Assembly: GCA_044221555.1 (NCBI GenBank) | Contig: JBGAOY010000007.1 | Location: 160,826-224,825, forward strand | Reading direction: 5' to 3' | Origin: JAEUJM01 sp044221555 | GTDB taxonomy: Bacteria > Actinomycetota > Acidimicrobiia > Acidimicrobiales > DATDAH01 | Length of the DNA: 64,000 nt | Part shown: positions 33,314-42,048 of the stretch, in pieces | How positions within the stretch are numbered: the first letter of the stretch is position 1 | How the letters are laid out: each line of letters starts with the position of its first letter | The notes under the pieces: generated by a model | The model's input: the letters and a program-made list of their open reading frames with translations, nothing else | The model's database searches: none | What the model was told of the DNA's origin: nothing | Position numbers and translations under genes: made by a program

Positions 33314-34130
33314 AGGCCCCGCCCCGGCCCGGACCGTGCTGGTCACGGGAGCGGGCCGGGGCCTGGGCGCGTCCATCGCCGTGGCCGCGGTCTCCGACGG
33401 CTGGACCGTCGGTGTGCTCGACCGCGACCCCGAGCGGGCCGCCGCCGTGGCCGACGGCCTCGGCGACACCGCCGTGGCGCTGGGGGCCGACATCACCGAC
33501 GCCACGCAGATCGAGGCCGCCCTCGACCGCTTCGGTGCCGCCACGGGGCGGGCCGCGCCCGACGGGCTGGTCGCCAACGCCGGCATCGTGCGCTTCGGCC
33601 CCCTCCTCGATCTCGACGAGGACGACTGGCGGGCGGTGGTCGACGTCAACCTCACCGGCACGTTCGTCACCGCCCGTGCCGTCGCCCGCCGTCTCGTGGA
33701 CGCGGGCCGGCCGGGGTCGATCGTCACGGTCACCTCGATGAACGGCGTGGCCCCCGGTCCCAACGCCGGCGCCTACGGCGCCACCAAGGCCGCCGTGGCC
33801 CGCCTCTCCCAGCAGATGGCCCTGGAGTGGGGAGGCGCCGGCATCCGGGTCAACGCCGTGGCCCCCGGCCTCATCGACGCCGGCATGTCCGAGCCCGTGT
33901 ACGCCGATCCCGACATCCGCCGGCGACGCTCGGGCGCGGTGCCCCTGGGGCGGCTGGGCACGGGCGACGACGTGGCCGCGGCGGTGCTGTTCCTGCTCTC
34001 CGAGGAATCCGCCTACATCACCGGCACCGAGCTCCTCGTCGACGGCGGCGTCACGATGAGCATCATCGGCAGGCTGCCCCGTCCCGAGTCGGTCGATTCG
34101 GTGGGGCCGGGCGACGAACCCCACGGATGA
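33306..34130 (+). CDS. SDR family oxidoreductase
   Basis: This 274-residue classical SDR shows TGAGRGLG, the acidic NAD-binding residue in VLDRDPERA, VANAGIVRFGP, TSMNGVAP, and the catalytic YGATKAAVA near 165. It ends in ITGTELLVDGG plus an extra 25-residue tail. The Asp after beta-2 favours NAD(H). It overlaps both neighbours (8 bases at the start; ATGA at the stop), so it belongs to the carotenoid-oxygenase operon. There it may oxidise an alcohol or diol made by the oxygenases, for example the diol of a Rieske enzyme. The role is inferred from context. Confidence 0.87.
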   Translation: MAEGPAPARTVLVTGAGRGLGASIAVAAVSDGWTVGVLDRDPERAAAVADGLGDTAVALGADITDATQIEAALDRFGAATGRAAPDGLVANAGIVRFGPLLDLDEDDWRAVVDVNLTGTFVTARAVARRLVDAGRPGSIVTVTSMNGVAPGPNAGAYGATKAAVARLSQQMALEWGGAGIRVNAVAPGLIDAGMSEPVYADPDIRRRRSGAVPLGRLGTGDDVAAAVLFLLSEESAYITGTELLVDGGVTMSIIGRLPRPESVDSVGPGDEPHG

Positions 34131-34840
34131 ACCGCGCCCTCCTGCTCAGCGGCGGCCCCGGCCACGACTTCGCGGCGACGAACGAGGCCGTGGCCCGGCT
34201 GCTCGACCGCCAGGGCGTCCGCACCACCGTCGTCGACGAGCCGGCCGAGTGCGTCGCCCACCTGCGCGTGGCCGAGTCGGGCCACAGCCCGCCCTTCTCG
34301 CTGCTGACGGTGAGCGCCCTGCACTGGGGCATGGACACCCCCCACTACGCGCACCTCCGCCCCACCCAGGCACGGCACCTCGGCGACGACGACGCTCGGG
34401 TGATCGAGTCCTTCGTCCGGCGCGGCGGCGGCCTGCTGGCCCTGCACACCGCCGTCATCTGCTTCGACGCCCAACCCCGGTGGCGGTCCCTGTTGGGAGC
34501 GTCATGGAACTGGGAGACCAGCAGTCACCCCCCGTGGGGGCCGGTCGCCGCCCGGGTGACGCCGGCCGGACGGGCGCACCCGCTCACCGCGGGGCTCGAC
34601 GACTTCGTGATCGAGGACGAGGCCTACGGGTTCCTCGATGAGATGGACGGGCTCACCCCGCTGCTCACCACGGCCCACGGGGGCCGCGACCACCCGCTGC
34701 TCTGGGCCCGGGAGGTCGGCCAGGGCCGGGTGGTCACCGACCTGCTCGGCCACGACGCCACCTCCACCGAGCACCCCGCGCACCGCACGGTCCTCACCCG
34801 GGCCGCGGCGTGGGCGTGCCGCGCGCCGGTGCCGTCGTGA
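34127..34840 (+). CDS. ThuA-like domain protein
   Basis: This 237-residue protein matches the ThuA/GATase1-like fold. It has ALLLSGGPGHDFAATNEAVARLL at the start, DDARVIESFVRRGGGLLALHTAVICFD around residue 95 and HPLTAGLDDFVIEDEAYGFLDE later, and ends with a GQGRVVTDLLGHDATST motif. ThuA proteins are linked to sugar oxidation (trehalose/sucrose use) and many occur in catabolic operons without known chemistry; the class-I amidotransferase Cys is not conserved here. It overlaps the SDR stop and the next amidohydrolase start (ATGA and GTGA), so it should be made in step with them. Confidence 0.82.
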   Translation: MNRALLLSGGPGHDFAATNEAVARLLDRQGVRTTVVDEPAECVAHLRVAESGHSPPFSLLTVSALHWGMDTPHYAHLRPTQARHLGDDDARVIESFVRRGGGLLALHTAVICFDAQPRWRSLLGASWNWETSSHPPWGPVAARVTPAGRAHPLTAGLDDFVIEDEAYGFLDEMDGLTPLLTTAHGGRDHPLLWAREVGQGRVVTDLLGHDATSTEHPAHRTVLTRAAAWACRAPVPS

Positions 34841-35841
34841 TCGACCTCCACGCCCACGTGGTGCTGGAGTCGGTGCTGGGCGCGGCCGGCCCCTACGGCC
34901 CCGACCTGGACGAGGGCGACCCCGCCGGCGGCCGGCTGCCCTGCTTCCGTGTCGGCGACTACCGGCTGGTGGGGGTCCGCTACCGCGGCACCCCCTTCAT
35001 GGACCTCGACCTCCGCCTGGCGGCCATGGACCGGGCCGACATCGACCTCCAGGTGGTGTCGCCGAACCCGCTGACGCTGTTCACCCACGCCGACGCGGCC
35101 TGGGCCGACGCCTTCTGCCGCCGGCACAACGACGAGGTCGCCGCGCTCGTGGCCGGGGCGCCGGGACGCCTTCGGGGGTTCGCCCAGCTCCCCATGCAGG
35201 ACCCGACCCGAGCGGTCACCGAGCTCGAGCGGGCCGTCACCGAGCTGGGCCTGGTGGGCGCTTACCTCTCCACCGACCTGGGCCGTGCCCTGGACCACCC
35301 CGCCTTCGACCCGGTGTGGGCCGCGTGTGTGGAGTTGGACGTGCCCGTGTTCTTCCACCCGGTGCCCGACGGCGTGGCGCGACCCCGCCGTGACGAGCGC
35401 CTGGCCCGCTTCGACGCCGACCTGTGGCTCGGCTTCCTCTACGAGGAGTCCCTCGCGGTCGCCACCCTGGTGCTGGGTGGGGTGCTCGACCGCTTCCCCG
35501 CCCTCGACGTCTGCGTCAGCCACGGTGGTGGTGCCACCTCGTGGCTGGCCGAGCGCATCAAGCACGCCGCCCGCACCCGACCCTGGGCCGCCCCGCCGTT
35601 GACCGACGAGGGGGCGGTGGCCGAACGGCTCGGCCGCCTCTGGTGGGACGCCCACGTCGGCGGGCCCGGCGCGCTGGCGGCGCTGCTCGCCGCCTTCGGC
35701 CCCGACCGGGTCGTGGCCGGGACCAACCTGGCCGGCTGGGACGAGGCCCTCGACCCCTCCTTCGGCGACACCGCCCTGCGCGCGGCCTTCGACCGCAACG
35801 CCCGTCGTCTCCTGCGGCTGGCACCCGGCCGCGCACCCTGA
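34837..35841 (+). CDS. Amidohydrolase 2 family (ACMSD-like) decarboxylase/hydrolase
   Basis: This 334-residue TIM-barrel protein starts from a GTG that overlaps the ThuA stop. The HxH motif DLHAH lies at 3-7. FFHPVPDG, CVSHGGGATSW and the late Asp region TNLAGWDEAL complete the metal-site pattern of the 2-amino-3-carboxymuconate-semialdehyde decarboxylase family. Members decarboxylate aromatic acids or muconate semialdehydes, or hydrolyse lactones. As the last of four coupled genes it would fit a late step of an aromatic breakdown path begun by the oxygenases. Interest comes from the operon as a whole; the individual family call is firm. Confidence 0.86.
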   Translation: MIDLHAHVVLESVLGAAGPYGPDLDEGDPAGGRLPCFRVGDYRLVGVRYRGTPFMDLDLRLAAMDRADIDLQVVSPNPLTLFTHADAAWADAFCRRHNDEVAALVAGAPGRLRGFAQLPMQDPTRAVTELERAVTELGLVGAYLSTDLGRALDHPAFDPVWAACVELDVPVFFHPVPDGVARPRRDERLARFDADLWLGFLYEESLAVATLVLGGVLDRFPALDVCVSHGGGATSWLAERIKHAARTRPWAAPPLTDEGAVAERLGRLWWDAHVGGPGALAALLAAFGPDRVVAGTNLAGWDEALDPSFGDTALRAAFDRNARRLLRLAPGRAP

Positions 35842-35875
35842 CCGTCGGCCGGTGGACGCCCGGGGCCGGGTCCGC

Positions 35876-36973
35876 TCAGGCGAGCTCGGCGGCGGGGTGA
35901 GCCTGCTGGCGCGCCAGCGGCCGGGTGTCGGACCACTCGATGTAGCCCCGCCGGCGATCGAGGGCGTGGCTCCCGTTCCCGGCCCGTTCGGTGAGCTCGC
36001 CGCTGATCTCGTACCCGGCGACGTAGCCGGCGCCCAGCCCGTACACCCACGGGGTGTCCACGACCGCCTCGAGGCGGCCGACGCTGCGGCCCTCGTCCCG
36101 CACCTCCCAGCGCACCCGTTCGGGCACCACCATCCGCCGGCCGTCCGGTGTCACCAGGGGCTCGGCCGCCGCATCGATGCCCATGGCCGCCTCGTAGGTG
36201 CGAGTGCCCGGACGGTCGAGCGAGCGAACCTGGGCGAACGGGCCGAGCGACACGCGCCGCACGACGTTGCGTCCGAGCAGCAACTGGCTCGTGCCGTCGA
36301 GGTTCACGATCTGGTACGTGAACTCGTCGACCGGCAATTTCAGGCGAGCCAGGAGAGGTGAGTCCGCGACGTTGTACACGGAGCGCGCCGAGCCGTACTC
36401 CCACGTGCACAGGGTCGAGACCGACGTGCGCTCACCGCCCAGCTCGACCCAGCCCTCCACCTGGCAGAGCAGGCTGTAGTGGTCGTACCACCCGCTGTGG
36501 CTGAACCAGGTGACCGAGGCGGAGGAGCGGAGGTCGAGCTCGGCCCGGAAGGCGGCGTCGGGGTACGACGCCTCGACCCGGAAGTCCGGATAGGAGTTGC
36601 GCAGTGTCAGGTGCTCGCCGAACCTGACGAGCGAACCGTCCTCGGCGAGCTCGCAGTCGTCGCGGACCGAGTAGGCCTCGAAGTGGCCCATGGCCGCGGT
36701 GGCGGACACGAACGTGGCGGTGTTGCGCGGCGACCCCCGCATCATGTGGTCGTTGTCGAAGACCGACGCTCCCGGCGTGCCGACGATGCTCATCACGTCG
36801 AAGTACCGATGGGGCGCGGGCAGATCGGGGATCATCACGCCGTAGTGCGCCCAGCCCCGGCGGCGCGAGGTGTGGTTCGGGTGGAGCAGCTCGGGCCGCT
36901 CGAACGCCCGCTCGTTCGCGGCGGCCGAGCGGTCGCCCAAGCGAATCAGCCGCGCCGCCCATCCCTTCGCCAC
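35876..36973 (-). CDS. DUF6670-like protein
   Basis: This protein has about 365 residues and no obvious membrane segments. Recognisable blocks are GWAHYGVMIPDLPAPHRYFDVMSIVGTPGA near residue 45, FEAYSVRDDCE, SVTWFSHSGWYDHYSLLCQVEG and FTYQIVNLDGTSQLLLGRNVVRRVSLG. These fit the actinobacterial family I know as DUF6670, whose function is unknown; beta-rich carbohydrate- or lipid-binding folds have similar composition. I chose the GTG at 36973 because reliable coding character begins there; the frame stays open upstream but is basic and repetitive. It is convergent with the ACMSD-like gene and divergent from DUF2252. Confidence 0.6.
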   Translation of the reverse strand: MAKGWAARLIRLGDRSAAANERAFERPELLHPNHTSRRRGWAHYGVMIPDLPAPHRYFDVMSIVGTPGASVFDNDHMMRGSPRNTATFVSATAAMGHFEAYSVRDDCELAEDGSLVRFGEHLTLRNSYPDFRVEASYPDAAFRAELDLRSSASVTWFSHSGWYDHYSLLCQVEGWVELGGERTSVSTLCTWEYGSARSVYNVADSPLLARLKLPVDEFTYQIVNLDGTSQLLLGRNVVRRVSLGPFAQVRSLDRPGTRTYEAAMGIDAAAEPLVTPDGRRMVVPERVRWEVRDEGRSVGRLEAVVDTPWVYGLGAGYVAGYEISGELTERAGNGSHALDRRRGYIEWSDTRPLARQQAHPAAELA

Positions 36974-37098
36974 CGGCGCTGATGGTACCCAGTGCCGGCC
37001 GGTCGAGTCACCCTTGCCGGCGCGGTCGCCCCCGGGCCGGCGACCAGGGGGTCTCCGGTTGGTTACGGTGAGCGCTTCGCCCAGCAGGAGAGCCCCCC

Positions 37099-38502
37099 AT
37101 GCCCGCACTCGAATCCGCCCCGACGGTCGCCGAGCGTCGTGCGCTCGGCAAGGCCGCCCGCACCGCCGTGCCCCGCAAGAGCCACGCCCACTGGGCACCG
37201 GCGCCCGACCGGGCCGACCCCGTCGACCTGCTCGAGCAGCAGGCCGCCACCCGGGTGCCCGAGCTGGTGCCGATCCGCTACGGCCGCATGTCGGCGTCGT
37301 CGTTCGCCTTCTACCGGGGCGCGGCCCTGCCGATGGCCGCCGACCTCGCCTCGCTGCCCCGCGTCCCGCTCGACGTGCAGCTCTGCGGTGACGCCCACCT
37401 GTCGAACTTCGGTGGGTTCGCCTCGCCCGAGCGGTCGCTGGTGTTCGACATGAACGACTTCGACGAGACCAACCCGGGCCCGTTCGACTGGGACGTCAAG
37501 CGCCTGGCGGCCAGCTTCGCCATCGCCGGCGGCGCCATGAACATGGCCGCCGGCCCCACCCGCGCCCTGGTGCAGACCACCGCCCGCGCCTACCGCGAGG
37601 CCATGCGCGACTTCGCCGGCCAGTCCAACCTGGACATCTGGTACGCCCGCTTGGGCATCGACGACGTGATGGCCCTCTACGGCCAGGACGTGGGCCGGGC
37701 CACGCTGGCCCGCCTGCAGAGGAACATCGACAAGGCCAAGTCGAAGGACCGCCTGAAGGCGGCCGGCAAGCTCACGCAGGTGGTCGACGGCCGGCTCGAG
37801 TTCGTGTCCGACCCACCGTTGCTGGTCCCCATCGAGGAGGTCTTCAGCGACCACGAGAGCGACGCCATCGATGCCCTCATCCGCGGTGTGCTGCAGGGCT
37901 ACCGCGAGACGCTCAACACCGACCGCCGGCACCTGCTCGACAGCTACGAGTACGTCCGCGTGGCCCGCAAGGTGGTCGGCGTGGGCAGCGTCGGCACCAG
38001 GGCCTGGGTGGTGCTGTTCACCGGTCGCGACGAGCAGGACCCCTTCTTCCTGCAGGTGAAGGAGGCGCAGCCGTCCGTGCTCGAGGCGTTCACCGGCGAG
38101 AGCGAGTTCGCCACCCACGGCCAGCGGGTGGTCGAGGGTCAGCGGCTGATGCAGGCCGCCGGCGACATCTTCCTCGGCCATCATCGGGTGGCCGCGCCCG
38201 ACGGTGCCGAGCGCGACTTCTACATGCGCCAGTTGTGGGACTGGAAGGCGTCGGCCGACATCGAGACCATGGCGCCCGAGGCCCTCTCGGTCTACGCCAA
38301 GATCTGCGGCTGGACGCTGGCCCGCGGCCACGCCCGCTCGGGCGACCGGGTGGCCATCGCCGCCTACCTGGGCAACAGCGACACGTTCGACCGGGCCATC
38401 GCCGACTTCGCCGAGGCCTACGCCGAGCAGAACGAGCGCGACCACAGGGCCCTGGTCGACGCCATCGCCACCGGTCGCGTCCAGGCGCAGACCGGCATCT
38501 GA
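37099..38502 (+). CDS. DUF2252 family protein
   Basis: This 467-residue protein clearly matches DUF2252. It has VPIRYGRMSASSFAFYRGAALPMAADL, then LCGDAHLSNFGGFASPERSLVFDMNDFDETNPGPFDWDVKRLAAS (about 95-140) and KVVGVGSVGTRAWVVLFTGRDEQDPFFLQVKEA. The GDAHLxNFG and DFDE motifs resemble the catalytic and metal loops of aminoglycoside phosphotransferase-type kinases, so a kinase-like activity is proposed for the family but is not shown. The ATG has CAGGAGAG upstream. The gene appears to be single, ending at a strong bidirectional terminator. Confidence 0.9.
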   Translation: MPALESAPTVAERRALGKAARTAVPRKSHAHWAPAPDRADPVDLLEQQAATRVPELVPIRYGRMSASSFAFYRGAALPMAADLASLPRVPLDVQLCGDAHLSNFGGFASPERSLVFDMNDFDETNPGPFDWDVKRLAASFAIAGGAMNMAAGPTRALVQTTARAYREAMRDFAGQSNLDIWYARLGIDDVMALYGQDVGRATLARLQRNIDKAKSKDRLKAAGKLTQVVDGRLEFVSDPPLLVPIEEVFSDHESDAIDALIRGVLQGYRETLNTDRRHLLDSYEYVRVARKVVGVGSVGTRAWVVLFTGRDEQDPFFLQVKEAQPSVLEAFTGESEFATHGQRVVEGQRLMQAAGDIFLGHHRVAAPDGAERDFYMRQLWDWKASADIETMAPEALSVYAKICGWTLARGHARSGDRVAIAAYLGNSDTFDRAIADFAEAYAEQNERDHRALVDAIATGRVQAQTGI

Positions 38503-38537
38503 GGACCGGGGCGGCGCCCCGCCGGCCCGGACCCGGC

Positions 38538-38559
38538 CCGGCTCCCGGCCGGGAGCCGG
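38538..38559. terminator. 22-bp perfect palindrome between convergent genes
   Basis: CCGGCTCCCGG followed directly by CCGGGAGCCGG gives an 11-bp stem with no separate loop. It ends one base before the stop codon of the RCC1 gene and 36 bases after the DUF2252 stop, in the right place for a two-way terminator. Confidence 0.65.
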
Positions 38560-39786
38560 TCAGCCCGCCACGGGGACGGGCGTGGGCTGGTCGGTGTTGG
38601 TGCCGCCGTCGCCGACCTGGCCGTTGCTGTCGAGCCCCCAGCAGGACAGGCGCCCCGGCGTCAGAGTCGAGCAGGTGTGGTACTCGCCGGCGGTGAGGAG
38701 GGTCGCCCGCTGCGGGGACGCCGCCACCGGGCGGGGGACCGGCTGGTTGACCAGGGCGGCGTCGTCGCCGAGCGCCCCGTACGTGTCGAGCCCCCAGCAC
38801 GACACGGTGCCCGCGGCACCGTGTCGGCCCACCGCGATCGCGCAGGTGTGGTAGCCGCCCGCGGCCACCGCCGCCCAGCGGGTCGCACCGGCGACGGGGA
38901 CCGGCACGGCCTGGTTGGCGTGGGCGGCATCGTCGCCGAGCTGGCCGGCGTCGTCCCAGCCCCAGCACTGGAGGCTGCCGGTCCGCGCCAGGCCGCACGT
39001 GTGCGACCGGCCGAGGGCCACTGCGGCCCAGTCGGTGCGCCCGCCGGCGACCTCGACCGGGGTGTGCTGATCGGCCAACGGCGGTCCGTCACCGAGCTGG
39101 CCGGCGCCGTCGAGGCCCCAGCAGAACAGGCGCCCCGACGTACGGACGGCGCAGGTGTGGAAGATGCCGGCGGTCACGGCCCGCCAGTCGCCGGTGGCGC
39201 CGGCCACCTCGACGGGCTCGGTGCGGTCGGCCACGGCGGCGTCGTCGCCGAGGCGGCCGCTGCCGTCGTTGCCCCAGCACCACAGGTGGCGGTTCACCGA
39301 GCGGGCGCAAGTGTGCTGCCATCCGGCGCTCACGTCGGCCCACGCGGTGGCTCCCGTGGTGACGCGGACCGGCTCACCCACGTCGGTGTTGGCGCCGCCG
39401 TCGCCGCGCTGACCCCAGGCGTCCGACCCCCAGCACCAGAGCTGGCCGACGATCGTGCGCGCGCAGGTGTGGAACCCACCGGCCGACACCTGCACCCACA
39501 CCTTGCGGGGGCCGGCGACCTCGACGGGAGCGCCCTGATCGGTGTTCGTGCCGCCGTCGCCGAGTTGGCCGGCGGCGTCGGAGCCCCAGCAGAAGAGCCG
39601 GCCCGTCAGCGTGATCCCGCAGGTGTGCCGGTCACCGGCGCTCACCTGGAGCCAGATGTTGCCCCGGGGCGCCCGGACGGCATCGGCCGTGCGCGCACCG
39701 GCCGTGGCGCCTGCGGGGACCACGCCCAGCACCACGAGCAGCAGCAGGACCGCAGGGACCCAGACCCGCCACGTGCGTCGCCTCAT
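38560..39786 (-). CDS. Secreted RCC1-repeat protein
   Basis: This 408-residue protein has a Sec signal peptide (WVPAVLLLLVVLGVVPAGATAGA). About seven RCC1-type repeats of roughly 51 residues fill the rest. Each reads like VSAGDRHTCGI...GRLFCWGSDAAGQLGDG...PVEVAG, so the protein should fold as a seven-bladed propeller outside the cell. Every repeat has one Cys in the HTC motif and one in the CWG motif, probably making a disulfide per blade. Bacterial RCC1 proteins of this type are common in Acidimicrobiia-like and other soil actinobacteria; their binding partners are unknown. It lies 110 bases downstream of a hydrolase gene but probably has its own promoter. Confidence 0.88.
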   Translation of the reverse strand: MRRRTWRVWVPAVLLLLVVLGVVPAGATAGARTADAVRAPRGNIWLQVSAGDRHTCGITLTGRLFCWGSDAAGQLGDGGTNTDQGAPVEVAGPRKVWVQVSAGGFHTCARTIVGQLWCWGSDAWGQRGDGGANTDVGEPVRVTTGATAWADVSAGWQHTCARSVNRHLWCWGNDGSGRLGDDAAVADRTEPVEVAGATGDWRAVTAGIFHTCAVRTSGRLFCWGLDGAGQLGDGPPLADQHTPVEVAGGRTDWAAVALGRSHTCGLARTGSLQCWGWDDAGQLGDDAAHANQAVPVPVAGATRWAAVAAGGYHTCAIAVGRHGAAGTVSCWGLDTYGALGDDAALVNQPVPRPVAASPQRATLLTAGEYHTCSTLTPGRLSCWGLDSNGQVGDGGTNTDQPTPVPVAG

Positions 39787-39896
39787 CGTCGCTCCCCTCG
39801 CTGACGTGTCCCGGAGGATACAGCCACGCGCCTTCAGTGGCCAGGGGTCACGAGGCGATCCCCGCCGAGGGCGTGGTCAGCCTGTCGGCGTCGCCT

Positions 39897-40760
39897 TCAG
39901 CCGCGAACCAGGTCGTGGCGGTCGAGGAACGCCAGGACGGCCTCGGTGAAGGCGTCGTTGCGGTCGCCGGCGACCATGTGGCCGGCGCCGGTGACGTCGA
40001 CGAATTCCACCGCGGGGAACCGCGTGAGGAAGGCGGCGGCCTTGTCCTCGCTGACCAGGTCGCTCATCCGCCCCCGCACCAACAGCACCGGGACGTCGGC
40101 GACCATGCGCGAGACGGCGTCGTGCAGGCGGTCGACATCCATGATCTCGGACGGCGCCATGTCCGAGGCCGGGTCCATGAAGCGGGGGTCCCAGTGCCAG
40201 TACCAGCGCCCGTCGCGCTCACGCAGGTTCTTGGCCAGGCCGCTCGGGTCGGCGGGCCGGCTGCGGTGGGTGTTGTAGCCGGCCACCAGGTCGGCGGCCT
40301 CGTCCAGCGACGCGAACCCCTCGTTGGCCCGCTCGGCCATGAACGCCCGGATGCGCTCGGCGCCGGCCGGCTCCATGTCGGGCACGATGTCGACCAGCAC
40401 CACCGCGCGAGCGGTCCCCGGCGCCAGCTCGCCCGCGAGCAGGATCGAGGTGAGCCCGCCGAGCGAGGCCCCGACCAGCGCCGGCCGCACCGCGAACGGG
40501 GCGATCACGGCCTGCAGGTCGAAGGCGAAGCTGGCCAGCCGGTAGTCGCCGTCCGGCGCCCAGTTCGAGTCGCCGTGGCCGCGGGAGTCGAGGGTGAGGG
40601 TGACCGTGCCCCGCTCGGCCACCCGGGCGGCGGTCCCTCCCCACGAGTGGCGGGTCTGGCCACCACCATGGAGGAACACCACGGCGGGGTCGCCCTCGCC
40701 GCCGAAGCGGTCGCCGGCCAGGCGCAGCCCCTGGTACCCCTCGAAGTCGACCGTGGTCAC
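39897..40760 (-). CDS. Alpha/beta hydrolase
   Basis: This 287-residue hydrolase has the oxyanion loop HGGGQTRHSW, the DSRGHGDSNW strand, the nucleophile elbow GASLGG with Ser99, an acid region (VPVLLVRGRMSDLVSED) and the catalytic His in GAGHMVAGDRND. Such proteins hydrolyse esters, epoxides or C-C bonds. It starts with GTG and follows the P450 gene after 34 bases, so it may be the last gene of the sulfotransferase-to-P450 cluster. The substrate is unknown; HDRxPD-type haloalkane motifs are absent. Confidence 0.87.
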   Translation of the reverse strand: MTTVDFEGYQGLRLAGDRFGGEGDPAVVFLHGGGQTRHSWGGTAARVAERGTVTLTLDSRGHGDSNWAPDGDYRLASFAFDLQAVIAPFAVRPALVGASLGGLTSILLAGELAPGTARAVVLVDIVPDMEPAGAERIRAFMAERANEGFASLDEAADLVAGYNTHRSRPADPSGLAKNLRERDGRWYWHWDPRFMDPASDMAPSEIMDVDRLHDAVSRMVADVPVLLVRGRMSDLVSEDKAAAFLTRFPAVEFVDVTGAGHMVAGDRNDAFTEAVLAFLDRHDLVRG

Positions 40761-40794
40761 GGCGCCATCATGGCCGCACCCGACGGCGCGGGGT

Positions 40795-42024
40795 TCACGC
40801 CGGCGTGAGGACGACGGGGAGGCGGGCGTGGCGGCGCAGGAAGATGCTCGGGCGGCGGGTCGGGGGGTCGTCGGGGACGAGGGTGATCGCCGCCGTGCGG
40901 CCCAGGATCTGCTCGAGGGCCAGGCGGGCCTCCAGGCGGGCGATGGGGGCCCCGATGCAGAAGTGCAGGCCCTTGCCGAAGGCGTAGTGCGGGGGCCGCG
41001 GGCCGTCGGCAGTCCCGTCAGCGGGACCGTCGGGCGCGGGCCGGTTGGCGGCGGCCCACAGGAGCAGGACCCTGCTCCCGGCGGGGATGGCCACGCCTCC
41101 GAGCTCGGTGTCCGCGGGGGCGTGCCGGTAGTGGAACTGGAACGGCCCGTCGGCCCGCAGCAGATCCTCCACGAACCCTGGGATCTCGTCAGGGTGGGCC
41201 CGCAACCACGCCTGGCGGGCGGGGTCGGCGGCCAGGGTCTCGACCGCGGTGGCCAACAGGCTGGCGGTCGTCTCCGAGCCGGCCGACACGAGGATGAGGA
41301 GCATGTTCTTCACCTCGTCCTCGGTCACCTCACCTTCGGTGAGATCGGCGCCGAAGACCGCCAGGAGGCCCCGCCGCTCGTCCGGCGGAAGGGCCAGGGC
41401 GGCGTCGAGGGCGGTGTGGACGAGGACACCGAGCTCGAGGGCCGCAGCCGACGCCGCGGCCACCCCCTCGGCGTCGACCATGCCGTCGAGCAGGGCCCCG
41501 GTGCGCGCCACCAGGTCGGTGAGGCGGTCCGCCGGCGCGTCGGGCAGGCCGATCAGCTCGCACACGGTGCGGATGGGGACCGGGTCGGTCAGACGGGCGA
41601 CCCCGTCCACCGGGCCGGCGCCCAGCAGGGGCGTGAGCTGCTCGTCGACGATGGCCTCGATGGCGGGGGCGAGCGACGCCACGGCCGCCGGGCTCAGGTG
41701 CTGCTGGAGCAGGCGGCGGTGACGGGTGTGGATCGGCGGGTCGGCGGTGGCGAGGACGTTCGTCGGGTCGCCGAAGGCCAGCAGCTGGTAGGGGACGGGA
41801 CAGCCGTCCGGGCCGCGGCGCAGCAGGGTCACGAGGTTCGACGAGAAGTCGGCGGGGCGACCCACGGCCTCGCGGACGAGCCCGGGGTCGGCCACGAGGA
41901 AGGTGTCCTGGCCCGGGAGCCGCCACACCGGCGCCTCCCGCCGCAGCTGGTCGTAGAGCGGCCGGGGGTCGGCGAGCACCGCCTCCGACAGCAGGACCCC
42001 CGGGTCGCTCAGGTCGTAGGGCAC
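40795..42024 (-). CDS. Divergent cytochrome P450
   Basis: This 409-residue P450 has an I-helix LVSAGSETTASLL and heme loop FGKGLHFCIGAPIARLE with Cys at about 356. Two core features differ from the norm. The ExxR glutamate is Asp (EDLLR, D287-R290), and the stretch between K' helix and heme loop is shortened and Gly/Asp/Pro-rich (ANRPAPDGPADGTADGPRPPHYAFG), lacking the usual FDPxR sequence. It may therefore be an altered-function or weakly folded P450. The GTG start lies 25 bases from palindromic element A. It is probably transcribed with the alcohol dehydrogenase upstream and the hydrolase downstream. Confidence 0.85.
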   Translation of the reverse strand: MPYDLSDPGVLLSEAVLADPRPLYDQLRREAPVWRLPGQDTFLVADPGLVREAVGRPADFSSNLVTLLRRGPDGCPVPYQLLAFGDPTNVLATADPPIHTRHRRLLQQHLSPAAVASLAPAIEAIVDEQLTPLLGAGPVDGVARLTDPVPIRTVCELIGLPDAPADRLTDLVARTGALLDGMVDAEGVAAASAAALELGVLVHTALDAALALPPDERRGLLAVFGADLTEGEVTEDEVKNMLLILVSAGSETTASLLATAVETLAADPARQAWLRAHPDEIPGFVEDLLRADGPFQFHYRHAPADTELGGVAIPAGSRVLLLWAAANRPAPDGPADGTADGPRPPHYAFGKGLHFCIGAPIARLEARLALEQILGRTAAITLVPDDPPTRRPSIFLRRHARLPVVLTPA

Positions 42025-42048
42025 CCGCGCACCATGACACGACGACCG

